Positions 20,078 through 29,029 of a stretch of 64,000 nt of DNA are shown here, piece by piece. The notes beneath the pieces were generated by a model that was not told the origin of the DNA, searched no databases, and saw only the letters and a list, made by a program, of their open reading frames with translations. Positions within the stretch are counted from its first letter, which is position 1; each line of letters starts with the position of its first letter. This stretch comes from CAWAPD01 sp963783865 (GTDB lineage Bacteria > Actinomycetota > Thermoleophilia > UBA2241), in the NCBI GenBank assembly GCA_963783865.1, contig CAWAPD010000003.1, positions 62,001-126,000 of the forward strand, given 5' to 3'. The position numbers and the translations under genes are program-made.

Positions 20078-21459
20078 GCGGAGGCACTCGGGATGGAGGC
20101 AGGCCCGACGGCACGGGGCGGGGCGGTCCGCTGCGCCACGTCCTGATCCTCGTCCAGAACCTGTCCGTGCCGCTCGACCGGCGCGTGTGGAACGAGTGCC
20201 GCACCCTGACCGCCGCCGGCTACGAGGTGTCGGTCGTCTGCCCGCGGGGCCGCACCCACGACCGCCGGTTCGTCGAGACGGTGGCCGGCGTGCGCATCTA
20301 TCGTTATTCGGCGCCGCGCACGCTGCCCGGGCTCGCCGGCTACATCTGGGAGTACGGCTACGCGCTCACGTGCACGCTCCTGCTCGCGCTGGTCGCCTAC
20401 GCGCGGCGCCCGTTCCAGGCCATCCACGCCTGCAACCCGCCCGACCTGTTCTTCCTGATCGGGCGCTTCTTCGGCCGCTTCGGCGTGGCCTACCTGTTCG
20501 ACCACCACGACGCCAACCCCGAGATCCTGGTGGCCAAGCGCGGCGGCACGCCCGGGCACGGGTTCCCGGAACTGGTGGTCGACTGGGCCGAGCATGGCAA
20601 CTTCACGACCGCCGAGGTGGTCGTCTCGCCCAACGGCTCGTACCGCGACATCGCCCTGGGCAGGGGCGGACGGCGACCGGAAGACGTGTTCCTGGTGCGC
20701 AGCGCGCCGTGGCTCGAGGAGTTCCCGGCCGGCGGCCCGGCCGGGTTCGACCGGCGCGGGCACGAGTTCCTCGTCGGCTACCTCGGCGTGATGGGCGTGC
20801 AGGACGGCGTCGACGTGCTGGTCCGCGCAGCGGCCCTGCTCGTCGACGCCGGCTACGACCTGCTGCTGTACCTGGCCGGCGGCGGCGAGTCGTACGACGA
20901 GGTCGCGGCGCTCGCCGCCGAGCTCGGCATCGCCGACCGCGTGCTCATGCCCGGCTACCAGGACCGCGACCAGTTCGGGCCGCCGCTGCGCAGCGCCGAC
21001 GTGTGCGTGGCGCCCGACCCGCCGGGGCCGTTCAACGACATCTCGACGATGAACAAGATCGTCGAGTACATGGCGCTGGGGCGCCCGGCCGTGGCCTTCG
21101 GGCTGCCCGAGAACCGCGTGTCGGGCGGCGACGCGGTGGTCTACGCCGAGGAGCCGACGGCCGAGGGCCTGGCGACCGCGATCGGGGCCGTGCTCGAGCT
21201 CGGCCCCGAGCGCGAGGAGCTGGCCCGCCGCGGCCGTCGCCGGTTCGAGCAGGCGCTCGCCTGGGAGCACTCGCAGGCGCCCCTCCTGGCCGCCTACGAG
21301 CGCCTGGAGGAGCGCATGCGGGAGGGGGCGCGAGAGGGTCAAGCTTCCACGGGTGCGCCCGAGGGCGACGGTGCGGGGGCGCCGGGCGCCTCGAGCGGCG
21401 GCGAGCGGGTCGAGGCGTTCGAGGGGGCGAGACGAGGCGTTCGAGGGGGCGGGCCGTGA
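20074..21459 (+). CDS. Glycosyltransferase family 4
   Basis: A 461-residue GT-B fold enzyme. The N-terminal domain has LVQNLSVPLDRRVWNECRTL and DHHDANPEI. The C-terminal domain has GYLGVMGVQDGVDVLVRAA and the nucleotide-sugar binding MNKIVEYMALGRPAVAF. It probably adds a sugar to the growing repeat unit at the cytoplasmic face; donor and acceptor cannot be told. GTG 20074 overlaps the flippase. The last 45 residues are low-complexity Gly/Ala/Glu and coincide with a 19-bp direct repeat. Confidence 0.88.
   Translation: MSGGTRDGGRPDGTGRGGPLRHVLILVQNLSVPLDRRVWNECRTLTAAGYEVSVVCPRGRTHDRRFVETVAGVRIYRYSAPRTLPGLAGYIWEYGYALTCTLLLALVAYARRPFQAIHACNPPDLFFLIGRFFGRFGVAYLFDHHDANPEILVAKRGGTPGHGFPELVVDWAEHGNFTTAEVVVSPNGSYRDIALGRGGRRPEDVFLVRSAPWLEEFPAGGPAGFDRRGHEFLVGYLGVMGVQDGVDVLVRAAALLVDAGYDLLLYLAGGGESYDEVAALAAELGIADRVLMPGYQDRDQFGPPLRSADVCVAPDPPGPFNDISTMNKIVEYMALGRPAVAFGLPENRVSGGDAVVYAEEPTAEGLATAIGAVLELGPEREELARRGRRRFEQALAWEHSQAPLLAAYERLEERMREGAREGQASTGAPEGDGAGAPGASSGGERVEAFEGARRGVRGGGP
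21411..21451 (+). repeat. 19-bp direct repeat at the glycosyltransferase 3' end
   Basis: Two identical 19-base copies at 21411-21429 and 21433-21451, with a 22-base period. They encode the low-complexity tail of the GT4 protein and reach to within five bases of the next start codon. The period is not a multiple of three, so slippage would change the tail frame. Confidence 0.85.
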
Positions 21460-22529
21460 GTGACGCGTCGCCGGCAGGCGGCAGCAGGACGATCGTCGCG
21501 CCGCAGGCGACGACGGACCCGGGGGGCGCCGCGGCGCCCGCCGTGCTCACGACCGTCGACCTGGGCGACGTCGCCGTCGCGCTGGAGGCGCCGGCCGAGC
21601 TGGCCGGGTTCGTGCGCGAGCGCTTCGCCCTTGCGCCGCCCGGCGCAAGGCCCGTCGTCGCCTCGCGCGTCGTCGCGGGGCCGGCGCCGGCCGGCGGCGT
21701 GCGCCGCGGCCGGCGCATCGCCGAATCGGCCGGCCGGGTGTGGTGCCGCAGCTTCCCGGGGCTGCCGGAGCTGACGGTGGCGGTGGCGCGGGGCGCTGCC
21801 GGCGGCGCGCGGCCGGAGATCGACACGGAGGTCTACTTCGACCGGCCCGGCTGGGTGCGGCTGTACAAGCGCCTGGTGGCCGGCGTCGGCGCCGAGCAGA
21901 CGTGGGAGCAGCTCTCGTTCTACGGCCTGCTGTTCCCGGCTCTGCTCGCCGCCGAGCGGCGGGGACGGTTTCCGCTGCATGCCGGCGCTGTGGCTCGCGA
22001 CGGCCGCGCCCTGGTGCTCAGCGGCCTGCCCGGCTGTGGCAAGTCGACGGTGGCGGCGGCGCTCGAACGGCGGGGATGGACGCTCGCCTCGGACAACCTG
22101 GTGACCGTGTCGGCCGAGGAGGTCTGGCCGCTGCCCGAGCCGGTGCGACTCGACGCCGGTTCGCGGGCCCTGGCCCGTGTCGACGAGGGTGACGGGGCGG
22201 CGGCGACGTACGGGCGCACGGCGCGGCGCCTCGAGGCGCCGAGCCGTGCGCTCGCCGCCGCCGCCCTGGTGCTGCTCGAGCGCGGCGACCGCACGTCGCT
22301 GGAGGCGGCCGAGGTCTCGGCCGGACACCTGCTCGACCTCGGCCGCCTCGCCTACGAGCTGCACGCCTACGACCTGTACCGCGCGTTCGCCCGGCTCGCC
22401 GTCGGCGGGCCGCCGGCCGTTGAAGAGGCGACCGTGGCCGCGTGGCTGGCGCCGCTGCGCACCGTACACCTGAGCGTGGCCGACGGCGAGGTGGACGCGG
22501 CCTGCGACCTGCTCGGGGAGCTGGCGTGA
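21456..22529 (+). CDS. HPr kinase-like P-loop protein
   Basis: A 357-residue protein. The first 170 residues are unrecognised. The second half resembles the P-loop domain of HPr kinase/phosphorylase: HAGAVARDGRALVLSGLPG, then a Walker A with Gly190, Lys196, Ser197 and Thr198, then a small variable domain. Proteins of this type recur in exopolysaccharide and peptide-modification loci, where they are thought to phosphorylate an unknown substrate; no HPr is encoded here. GTG 21456 overlaps the preceding gene (GTGA) and the 3' end overlaps the next, so it belongs to the operon. Confidence 0.75.
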   Translation: MSDASPAGGSRTIVAPQATTDPGGAAAPAVLTTVDLGDVAVALEAPAELAGFVRERFALAPPGARPVVASRVVAGPAPAGGVRRGRRIAESAGRVWCRSFPGLPELTVAVARGAAGGARPEIDTEVYFDRPGWVRLYKRLVAGVGAEQTWEQLSFYGLLFPALLAAERRGRFPLHAGAVARDGRALVLSGLPGCGKSTVAAALERRGWTLASDNLVTVSAEEVWPLPEPVRLDAGSRALARVDEGDGAAATYGRTARRLEAPSRALAAAALVLLERGDRTSLEAAEVSAGHLLDLGRLAYELHAYDLYRAFARLAVGGPPAVEEATVAAWLAPLRTVHLSVADGEVDAACDLLGELA

Positions 22530-23485
22530 GCGGCGGGCTCTTCCTGTCGTGGGCGCCCTTCTCGCGCCGCACCGAGACGCTGGCGCGCCGCTTCGGGCTC
22601 CGGGAGGCGTTCGTCGGCAGCCCCTGGCCCAAGCGCCCGCTGTACGCCCCGCTCAAGTACCCCGCCCAGGCGGCGCGCACGCTGGCGCTGCTGGCCCGCG
22701 AACGGCCGGCGAGCCTGTGGGTGATGGACCCGCCCCTGCCCGCCGTCGCGCTCGCGGCGGCCGTGGCTCGCCGCCGCCGCGTGCCGCTGATCGTCGACGT
22801 CCACACGGTCGACTTCTACGACCCCAAGTGGCTGGCGCTGAAGCCGCTCGAACGCCCCCTGCTGCGCGGGGCCGACGCCGTGGTCGTGACGAACCGTTCG
22901 CTGGCTCGGCGCGTGCTCGGCTGGGGCTGCGAGGCGTTCGTCCTGCCCGATCCGCTGCCCGAGCCGCCGGCGCTGGGCGAGGTGGCCGTCGTGCCCCGGT
23001 CGGCGACCGTGGTCGCCACGTTCTCCGACGACGAACCCTTGCACCTGCTGCCAGCGGTCGCCAAGCTGCTGCCGGACGTCGAGATCCGCGTCACCGGCGA
23101 GCCGCGAGGGCGCGACGCCGGCTGGCCCGCCAACCTGCGGGCGACCGGCTTCCTCGACGACGAGGTCTACTGGCGCACGCTGGCCGCCTCGGCGGCGGTC
23201 GTGGTCCTGACCACGCGACCCGACACGCTGCTGTCGGGCGGCTACGAGGCGCTCGCCCTGCGACGGCCGCTGGTCGTCTCCGACCAGGCGGTTCTGCGCG
23301 AGTACTTCGGAGACGCGGCGATCTACGCCGGGGTCACCGCCGAGGAGGTCGCGGGGGCGATCGGCGAGGCGCTGGCCCGCGGCGACGAGCTCACGCCGAA
23401 GCTCGATGCGCTGGCCCTGCGCCGCGAGGCGGAGTGGAGCGAGGCGGCGGTCGCGCTCGCCAGGGTCGCGGATGGGCGGCGGTGA
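22526..23485 (+). CDS. Glycosyltransferase (GT-B, group 1-like)
   Basis: A 319-residue protein with a compact GT-B layout. The N-terminal half contains LWVMDPPLPAVAL and IVDVHTVDFYDPKW. The C-terminal half has RATGFLDDEVYWRTLAASAA and a SGGYEALALRRPLVVSD acceptor loop typical of family 4-like enzymes. It is shorter than most GT4 proteins but has no sign of truncation. Overlaps of four bases at both ends place it firmly in the polysaccharide operon. Sugar specificity is unknown. Confidence 0.8.
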   Translation: MSGGLFLSWAPFSRRTETLARRFGLREAFVGSPWPKRPLYAPLKYPAQAARTLALLARERPASLWVMDPPLPAVALAAAVARRRRVPLIVDVHTVDFYDPKWLALKPLERPLLRGADAVVVTNRSLARRVLGWGCEAFVLPDPLPEPPALGEVAVVPRSATVVATFSDDEPLHLLPAVAKLLPDVEIRVTGEPRGRDAGWPANLRATGFLDDEVYWRTLAASAAVVVLTTRPDTLLSGGYEALALRRPLVVSDQAVLREYFGDAAIYAGVTAEEVAGAIGEALARGDELTPKLDALALRREAEWSEAAVALARVADGRR

Positions 23486-25431
23486 GCGGGCTCGTCGCCA
23501 TCGTCTCGCGCGCCGCCGCCGCGCGCGCCCGCGGCCCCGCCGCCCTCGCGCGGCTGGCCCACACGCCGGCGTTCGAGAGCGCCTGCGCCGAGGCCGGCCG
23601 GCTGTGGATGGGGGCCTGCGGACTGCCGGGGACGGCTTCAGTGGGCTCGCCGGCCCCCGCCGCCGACGCCGCCACGAGCACGCCCGTCGTAGCTGCCGTC
23701 GCAGGCCACATCCTCAACGGCGCCGCGCTGCGCCGAGAGCTCGGACTCGCGCCGGGGAGCGACGACGCCGGCCTCGTGGCGGCCGCGTACGCGGCCTGGG
23801 GGGCCGGCCTGTTCGGCCGCCTCGAGGGAAGGTTCGCCCTGGTCGTGCACGACGAGGCCGCGGACCTCACCTTGGCGGGCAACGACCCGTATGGTGTCCT
23901 GCCGCTCGTGCGGACCTCCCTGGGCGACGACCTCCTGCTCGCCACCGAGGCGAAGGCCCTGACCGCCGACCCCCGCTTCCCGGCGCGGCTGGACGAGGCC
24001 GCGCTGGGCAGGCAGCTGCTGTTCGGCCAGCAATACGGCGAGGCGACGCTGTTCGCCGGTGTCCTCGAGCTCGAGCAGGGTACCCACTTCGAGCTGCGTG
24101 GCGACAAGGCGAGCGCCGTCCGCCACTGGGACCCGCGCGCGGCCATCGGCCCCAGCCTGCGCGGGGAAGCGTATGTCGAGCGCCTGGTCGAGACGATCGC
24201 CGGGATCGCCGGTGAGGCGTTCGACGGCGAGGCGATCGCGCTTCCCCTTACCGGCGGCCTCGACTCGCGCCTGCTGGCGGCGGCCATGCCGGCCGCGGCG
24301 GGACCGATGGCGGCGACTTTCGGCGCGCCGGCCGACGACGACTGCCGGCGCGCGGGACAGGTCGCCGCGGCGCGGGGGCTGCCCTACCGCGTGGTCCCGT
24401 TCGAGACGGACTACGTGGCGCGACACGCGCTCGAGACGGTCTGGCTGACCGAGGGCCGTCAGAACCCCGTCGACAACATCACCGGCTGCCTCATGCCCAG
24501 CCTGCGGCCCGCCGCCGAGTTCGTCAGCGGCATCTCCGCCATGGCGCGCGGCCACAACGCGGTGCGCGCGCGACTCGTGCCCGATTGGGACCTGATCGGT
24601 GCGACCGACGCCGGGCTCGAGTCCTGGCTGCGGGGTTATGCCGCGCGGCCGAGCCTCGACGCGAGCCAGGTCGGGTCCCTGTTCGGCGACCGCGGCCGCG
24701 AGCTGATCGCGCTCGCCGGCGAGAGCTTCGACCGGGCGGTCGAGGGCACGCGGGGCATGCCCGCCCTCGACCGCCTCGACCTCTACCAGGTGACCGAGCG
24801 CGTGGGCGGCTACAACTGCCCCGGGCTCAACCTGGCGTCGGTCTGGCTCGGCGCCAGGGCGCCGTACCTCACGCGCCGCTGGGTCGAGGCCGTCTTCGCG
24901 GGCGACGTCCTGGAGGGGGTCGACGACCTGCCGCGCCTGCGAGCCATCCGCCGGCTCGACCCCCGCGTGGCACGCGTCCCATGGGTCCTCACCGGGCTGT
25001 CGCTTGGGGCCAGCGAGCCGGTGGTCCTGGCCGTGAGGCAGGCTGCGAGGCTCGTGCCAGCCGCCGCGGGGAACCCGGATCCGGGTACGGTGGGAGCCGG
25101 GAACCGAGGACGGCAGACCGGCGCCCCGCCGCGGCGGGGCGCGCCGGCCGCCCTCCGGCGCGCGGCCGCGACCGCCAGGCACCGTCTGTATCGCCACGGT
25201 GAACGGCGCGAGGAGTGGCTGCGCACCGCCTCGCGACCCTGGGTCGAGGAGGTGCTGCTCGCGGAGCGGACCGCGGACCGCGGGTCCATGCGGCCCGAGG
25301 CGGTGCGGCGCCTCCTCGACGAGCAGTGGGCGGGTCAGGACCGCTCCTCCGCCATCGGACAGCTCCTCAACCTCGAGCTGTGGCAGCGGTTGTTCGTAGA
25401 CGGCGACACTGCGCCCGAGGTCGCCCCGTGA
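23482..25431 (+). CDS. Asparagine synthase-like protein without the glutaminase cysteine
   Basis: A 649-residue protein with asparagine-synthetase layout: an N-terminal nucleophile hydrolase-like domain, then a PP-loop ATP domain with LTGGLDSRLL (residues 256-265). The N-terminus reads VSGLVAIVS, so the Cys at position 2 needed for glutamine hydrolysis is missing. A beta-lactam-synthetase-like or ammonia-dependent amidation role is possible; I infer modification of a sugar or carrier in the polysaccharide pathway. Residues 530-560 are a low-complexity insertion. The gene overlaps its neighbours by four bases at both ends. Confidence 0.82.
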   Translation: MSGLVAIVSRAAAARARGPAALARLAHTPAFESACAEAGRLWMGACGLPGTASVGSPAPAADAATSTPVVAAVAGHILNGAALRRELGLAPGSDDAGLVAAAYAAWGAGLFGRLEGRFALVVHDEAADLTLAGNDPYGVLPLVRTSLGDDLLLATEAKALTADPRFPARLDEAALGRQLLFGQQYGEATLFAGVLELEQGTHFELRGDKASAVRHWDPRAAIGPSLRGEAYVERLVETIAGIAGEAFDGEAIALPLTGGLDSRLLAAAMPAAAGPMAATFGAPADDDCRRAGQVAAARGLPYRVVPFETDYVARHALETVWLTEGRQNPVDNITGCLMPSLRPAAEFVSGISAMARGHNAVRARLVPDWDLIGATDAGLESWLRGYAARPSLDASQVGSLFGDRGRELIALAGESFDRAVEGTRGMPALDRLDLYQVTERVGGYNCPGLNLASVWLGARAPYLTRRWVEAVFAGDVLEGVDDLPRLRAIRRLDPRVARVPWVLTGLSLGASEPVVLAVRQAARLVPAAAGNPDPGTVGAGNRGRQTGAPPRRGAPAALRRAAATARHRLYRHGERREEWLRTASRPWVEEVLLAERTADRGSMRPEAVRRLLDEQWAGQDRSSAIGQLLNLELWQRLFVDGDTAPEVAP

Positions 25432-26666
25432 AGCTCCTCGTCCTCGGCCACAACGATTGGTGGGTGTGGGCGCGCCAGGACTTCTGCACGCGCAACGGGG
25501 CCCTGGTGCGGGCCCTCGCGCGGCGGCCCGAGGTCGAGCGCATCGTCGTCGTCGACTCCCCGCGCTACCGCACGCGCTCGCACCGCCCCGAAGAGCGCCG
25601 CGGCGAGGAGGTCACGGAGGTCGCGCCCCGCATCGTCGCCCTGCGCCACGCCTATCCGGTGCCGGCCCCGGCCCGTTCACGCGAGGGCTGGCGCCTCAAC
25701 GACGCGCTCACGCGCCGCCGTCTGGTCGACGCCTGCCGGCGGGCGCTGGCCGGCGGCGACGGCGAGGGTGGGGACGAAGCCGGCGACGAGACGGTCGGGA
25801 ACGGGCCGGGCGGCACGGACGACGTGGTCGTGTGGGTCGCCGATCCCAGGCTCGCCTGGGCGGGGATCGCCTGCGCCGGCGGCGACCTGCTCGTGTTCGA
25901 CGCGATCGACGACTGGCGGTTCCACCCCTGGGCGGGCCACCGCCTGGTCGACGAGGGCTACCACGCGATCGCCGACGCGGCCGACATCGTGACCGCGGTA
26001 ACGCCCACGCTGCTCGAGACGCTCGCTCCGCGCGGCCGGCGGCACTCCCTCTTCAACGCGATCGACCCGGCCGCGTGGGCCGGCGTGCGGGCCGATCCCG
26101 GCCCGCTCGCCGGCCTGCCGCGGCCGGTCGTCGGCTATGTGGGCACGCTGCAGGCGCGCATCGACCCGGGGCTCGTCGTCGGCCTCGCGCGCGAGATGCC
26201 CGAGGCGACCTTCGTCCTGGCCGGCCCGGCGTTCCGCGGGTTCGGGCTCGACCCGGGGTCGATGCCGCTCAACGTGCGCCTGCTCGGGCCGGTCCCCCAC
26301 CCCAGGGTGCCGGGTCTGCTGACGGCGTTCGACGCCTGCTTCATGCCGCATCTGACCGGCGGGCTGGCGACGACCATGGACCCGTTGAAGCTGTACGAGT
26401 ACCTGGCCGCCGGGCGACCGGTCGTGAGCACGCTGGCGCCCCCCAACCCGATCCTGACGCCGCACGTGCGCGTGGCGGCCGACCCGGCGGCCATGGCGGC
26501 CGCGCTGCGCGAGGAGCTGGCAGGCGACGACGCCGCGCGCCGCGAGGCGCGGCGCGCGGCGGTCGGGACCGAGACCTGGGAGGCGCGGGCCGCCGAGGTC
26601 GTGGGCCTGCTGCAGGAGGGCCTGACGGCCAAGAGAGACACGCCGCCGGCGGGGGCGCGGACATGA
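25428..26666 (+). CDS. Glycosyltransferase (GT4-like)
   Basis: A 412-residue GT-B type enzyme. Key blocks are LVFDAIDDWRFHPWAGH in the N-terminal domain, VVGYVGTLQARIDPGLVV at the start of the second domain, and MDPLKLYEYLAAGRPVVST as the donor-binding loop. It resembles teichuronic-acid-type glycosyltransferases of group 1. Residues 112-130 are an acidic and glycine-rich insertion. GTG 25428 overlaps the preceding gene, and ATG 26663 of the next overlaps its stop. Confidence 0.86.
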   Translation: MKLLVLGHNDWWVWARQDFCTRNGALVRALARRPEVERIVVVDSPRYRTRSHRPEERRGEEVTEVAPRIVALRHAYPVPAPARSREGWRLNDALTRRRLVDACRRALAGGDGEGGDEAGDETVGNGPGGTDDVVVWVADPRLAWAGIACAGGDLLVFDAIDDWRFHPWAGHRLVDEGYHAIADAADIVTAVTPTLLETLAPRGRRHSLFNAIDPAAWAGVRADPGPLAGLPRPVVGYVGTLQARIDPGLVVGLAREMPEATFVLAGPAFRGFGLDPGSMPLNVRLLGPVPHPRVPGLLTAFDACFMPHLTGGLATTMDPLKLYEYLAAGRPVVSTLAPPNPILTPHVRVAADPAAMAAALREELAGDDAARREARRAAVGTETWEARAAEVVGLLQEGLTAKRDTPPAGART

Positions 26667-27550
26667 GCGCTGCTGGCGATGCCGGCGTCTGGGCGATCGT
26701 CGCCCACTACGGCGACCCCGGGCCCACGCGGCGCTGCCTGCGGGCGTTGGGCGACGCCGTGCCGCCGGAGCGCCGCCTCGTCGTCGACAACCAGGGCGGG
26801 TTCGACGACGAGGCGGCGCTCGTGCTGCGGCCCGGCGCCAACATCGGCTTCGCCGGGGCGGCCGCCCTCGGCGCGCGCCGGGCGCGCGCCGAGGGCGGCC
26901 GTTGGCTCTGGTTCGTGAACAACGACGCCGAGGTGAGCGGCGACTGCCTCGGGGCGCTGCTCGAGGCCGGCGCCGCGGACGCCGCGGCAGGCTTCCTCAG
27001 CCCGGTGATCACCTATGGGGCGACCGACGAGGTGTGGTTCGCCGGCGGCTTCGTCGACGAGGGGTCGCTGCGCACCGGCCATACGACCGCCGTGCAGGGC
27101 GACCGCCCGTACCCGACCGGCTACGTGACCGGCTGCGCGATGCTCGTGCGGGGCGAGGTGGTCGACACCTGCGGCGTGCCCGACGAGCGCCTGTTCATGT
27201 ACCTGGAGGACGTGGACTGGTGCCTGCGCGGCCGCCAGCGCGGCTGGCGGTCGCTGGTGGTGCCGGGGGCGCGGGCCGGCCACGACGTCGAGCGGCGCGA
27301 CCGCCGCCGCGTGTTCTCGGCCCGTGCCGTGTACTACGTGACCCGCAACCGCCTGCTGGTGGCTCGCCGCTCGACCACCCCGGCCCGCGCCCTGCCGCCG
27401 GCCCTCGACTGGGCCGGCCGCCAGGCGCTCAAGGGCGGCGACGCGGGCGGCGTGGCCCGGGCGAGCCTCGCGCTCGCGGCCGGCCTGGCCGACGGCCTGG
27501 CCGGCCGCTCTGGTCGCGCCACCCCCGGGCTCGAACGTATGCTGGACTGA
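26663..27550 (+). CDS. Glycosyltransferase family 2
   Basis: A 295-residue GT-A enzyme of the rhamnosyltransferase-like GT2 group. It has an N-terminal nucleotide-binding segment (WAIVAHYGDPGPTRRCL), NNDAEV as the metal-binding region, TGYVTGCAMLVRGEV and YLEDVDWCLRGRQRGW near the acceptor site. The C-terminal 60 residues form an amphipathic, Ala-rich tail. The ATG overlaps the preceding stop (ATGA), and the stop overlaps the next start (TGATG). Confidence 0.88.
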   Translation: MSAAGDAGVWAIVAHYGDPGPTRRCLRALGDAVPPERRLVVDNQGGFDDEAALVLRPGANIGFAGAAALGARRARAEGGRWLWFVNNDAEVSGDCLGALLEAGAADAAAGFLSPVITYGATDEVWFAGGFVDEGSLRTGHTTAVQGDRPYPTGYVTGCAMLVRGEVVDTCGVPDERLFMYLEDVDWCLRGRQRGWRSLVVPGARAGHDVERRDRRRVFSARAVYYVTRNRLLVARRSTTPARALPPALDWAGRQALKGGDAGGVARASLALAAGLADGLAGRSGRATPGLERMLD

Positions 27551-28971
27551 TGCGCGCCCTGCTGTCACGTGACCGCATGGTGTTCGCCGGCGCGTCGGCG
27601 ATGCTGCTGCTGTTGCTGCTGGCCGTGGCGATGCGCTCCGTGCTGCTGGGCATCGCGGCGGCGGCGCTCATCGGGATGCTGCTGCTCGTCCTGCCGCTGG
27701 CCGGCACCCGGCGCGGCAACGTCGTGCTCGTGTCGGCGCTGCTGGTGGTCACCTTCATCCTGCCTTCGTCCATCGTCTACGCGTACAGGATCCCGGCGCT
27801 GGGCGGCGGCATCACCGTCGTCGACTGCCTCTACGGGCTGCTGCTCGCCAGCTGGATCGTCTGGTTGCTGACCGACGGCTCGATCCTGCCGTCGCGCCTC
27901 AACGTGCCCCTCCTGGTCTTCCTGGTGTGGATAGTGGCCGCGGCCGCCATCGGCCGCCAGCACGGCAACGACCTCAAGCTGATCCTGCAGGACTTCCGGC
28001 CCCTGGCCTACTACGGGATGTTCTGGATCGTGGCCTCGATCACCACCCGGCGCACGCTGGACTGGTGGCTGAAGCTCCTCGGCGCCGGTCTGGTGCTCAA
28101 CTTCCTGTTCGGCCTTGCGCTCACCGCGATGGGCGAGGGGCGCTCGACCGGGTTCGTGCAGGAGGGCGTCTCGCGCTTCCCGGCTCCCAACGACCACTTC
28201 CTCATGGGGTCGGTGCTCATCGCGGCGCTGCTGTTCACGTGGCCCCACGAGGGGCAGCGCCGGCCGCGCGTGCTCTGGGTCCTGCTCGCCCTGTGCCTCG
28301 CCGGCCTGGGGATGTCGCTGGTGCGGGGGTACTGGCTGGGGGTCGTCGCCGGCATGTTGTACCTGCTGCTGGTGATGCGCACCAGCGAGCGCATGCGCAT
28401 GATCGCCGGTGTCACGATCACGGTGGCGATGCTCGCCAGCGCCGCGGCCGTCGTGCGCCCGGCGCTCGTCAGCTCGATCGCCACCAGGGGCGCGGCCGTG
28501 ACGGCCGTGCAGGACCCGAACGTGCAGTGGCGGCTGATCGAGAACCGGGCGGTCCTGGCGCAGGTGCGGGCCCACCCGCTGACGGGCAACGGTCTGGGGC
28601 AGGAGTACCTGTTCGACTTCTCGGCGTACGGCGTCAAGCCCTACTACAAGTCGTACATCCACAACAACTACCTGTGGCTGGCGCAGCGGATGGGCGCCGT
28701 CGGGGTCTGCCTGTTCGTCTGGGTCGTGCTCGCGTTCCTGTTCCCGAGGGAGCGGCTGAACGAGTTGCGCGAGCGCGCCGATCCCTGGCAGTGGGGCCTC
28801 ATCGTCGGCTCGCGCGCGTTGATCGTCGCCGACCTCGTCGTGTCGGTCACCTCGCCGCAGTTCGTGTCGTCGTCGAACATCGTGCCGCTGGCGGTGATGC
28901 TGGCGATGGCGGAGGCCGCCCGGGTCCAGGCCATGCGGCAGGGGGAGCAGGAGCCGGCCGCCGTCGAGTGA
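27550..28971 (+). CDS. O-antigen ligase/polymerase-like membrane protein
   Basis: A 473-residue protein with about 10 to 12 hydrophobic helices and a large periplasmic-type loop before NNYLWLAQRMG. The RGYWLGVVAGMLYLL helix and the general layout fit the Wzy/WaaL superfamily, which polymerises or ligates lipid-linked oligosaccharides outside the membrane. It is the last gene of the plus-strand polysaccharide operon, directly followed by a strong hairpin. Confidence 0.8.
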   Translation: MRALLSRDRMVFAGASAMLLLLLLAVAMRSVLLGIAAAALIGMLLLVLPLAGTRRGNVVLVSALLVVTFILPSSIVYAYRIPALGGGITVVDCLYGLLLASWIVWLLTDGSILPSRLNVPLLVFLVWIVAAAAIGRQHGNDLKLILQDFRPLAYYGMFWIVASITTRRTLDWWLKLLGAGLVLNFLFGLALTAMGEGRSTGFVQEGVSRFPAPNDHFLMGSVLIAALLFTWPHEGQRRPRVLWVLLALCLAGLGMSLVRGYWLGVVAGMLYLLLVMRTSERMRMIAGVTITVAMLASAAAVVRPALVSSIATRGAAVTAVQDPNVQWRLIENRAVLAQVRAHPLTGNGLGQEYLFDFSAYGVKPYYKSYIHNNYLWLAQRMGAVGVCLFVWVVLAFLFPRERLNELRERADPWQWGLIVGSRALIVADLVVSVTSPQFVSSSNIVPLAVMLAMAEAARVQAMRQGEQEPAAVE

Positions 28972-29022
28972 GGGCGCGAAGGGGGGCGGGGCGCCGCAGG
29001 CGCCCCGCCCCCCTTCGCGCCC
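28972..29022. terminator. Bidirectional GC-rich terminator, 24-bp perfect stem
   Basis: Left arm 28972-28995, loop GCA, right arm 28999-29022; all 24 pairs match. It starts one base after the stop of the polysaccharide operon and ends eight bases before the stop of the convergent minus-strand gene, so it can end both. There is no T-tract. Confidence 0.85.
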
Positions 29023-29029
29023 CGCGTGC

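Noticed and set aside
21456..25431. Lasso-peptide cluster (kinase-like plus asparagine-synthase-like genes)
   Set aside because: No PqqD-like, transglutaminase-type protease or precursor gene was found, and the neighbours are glycosyltransferases.
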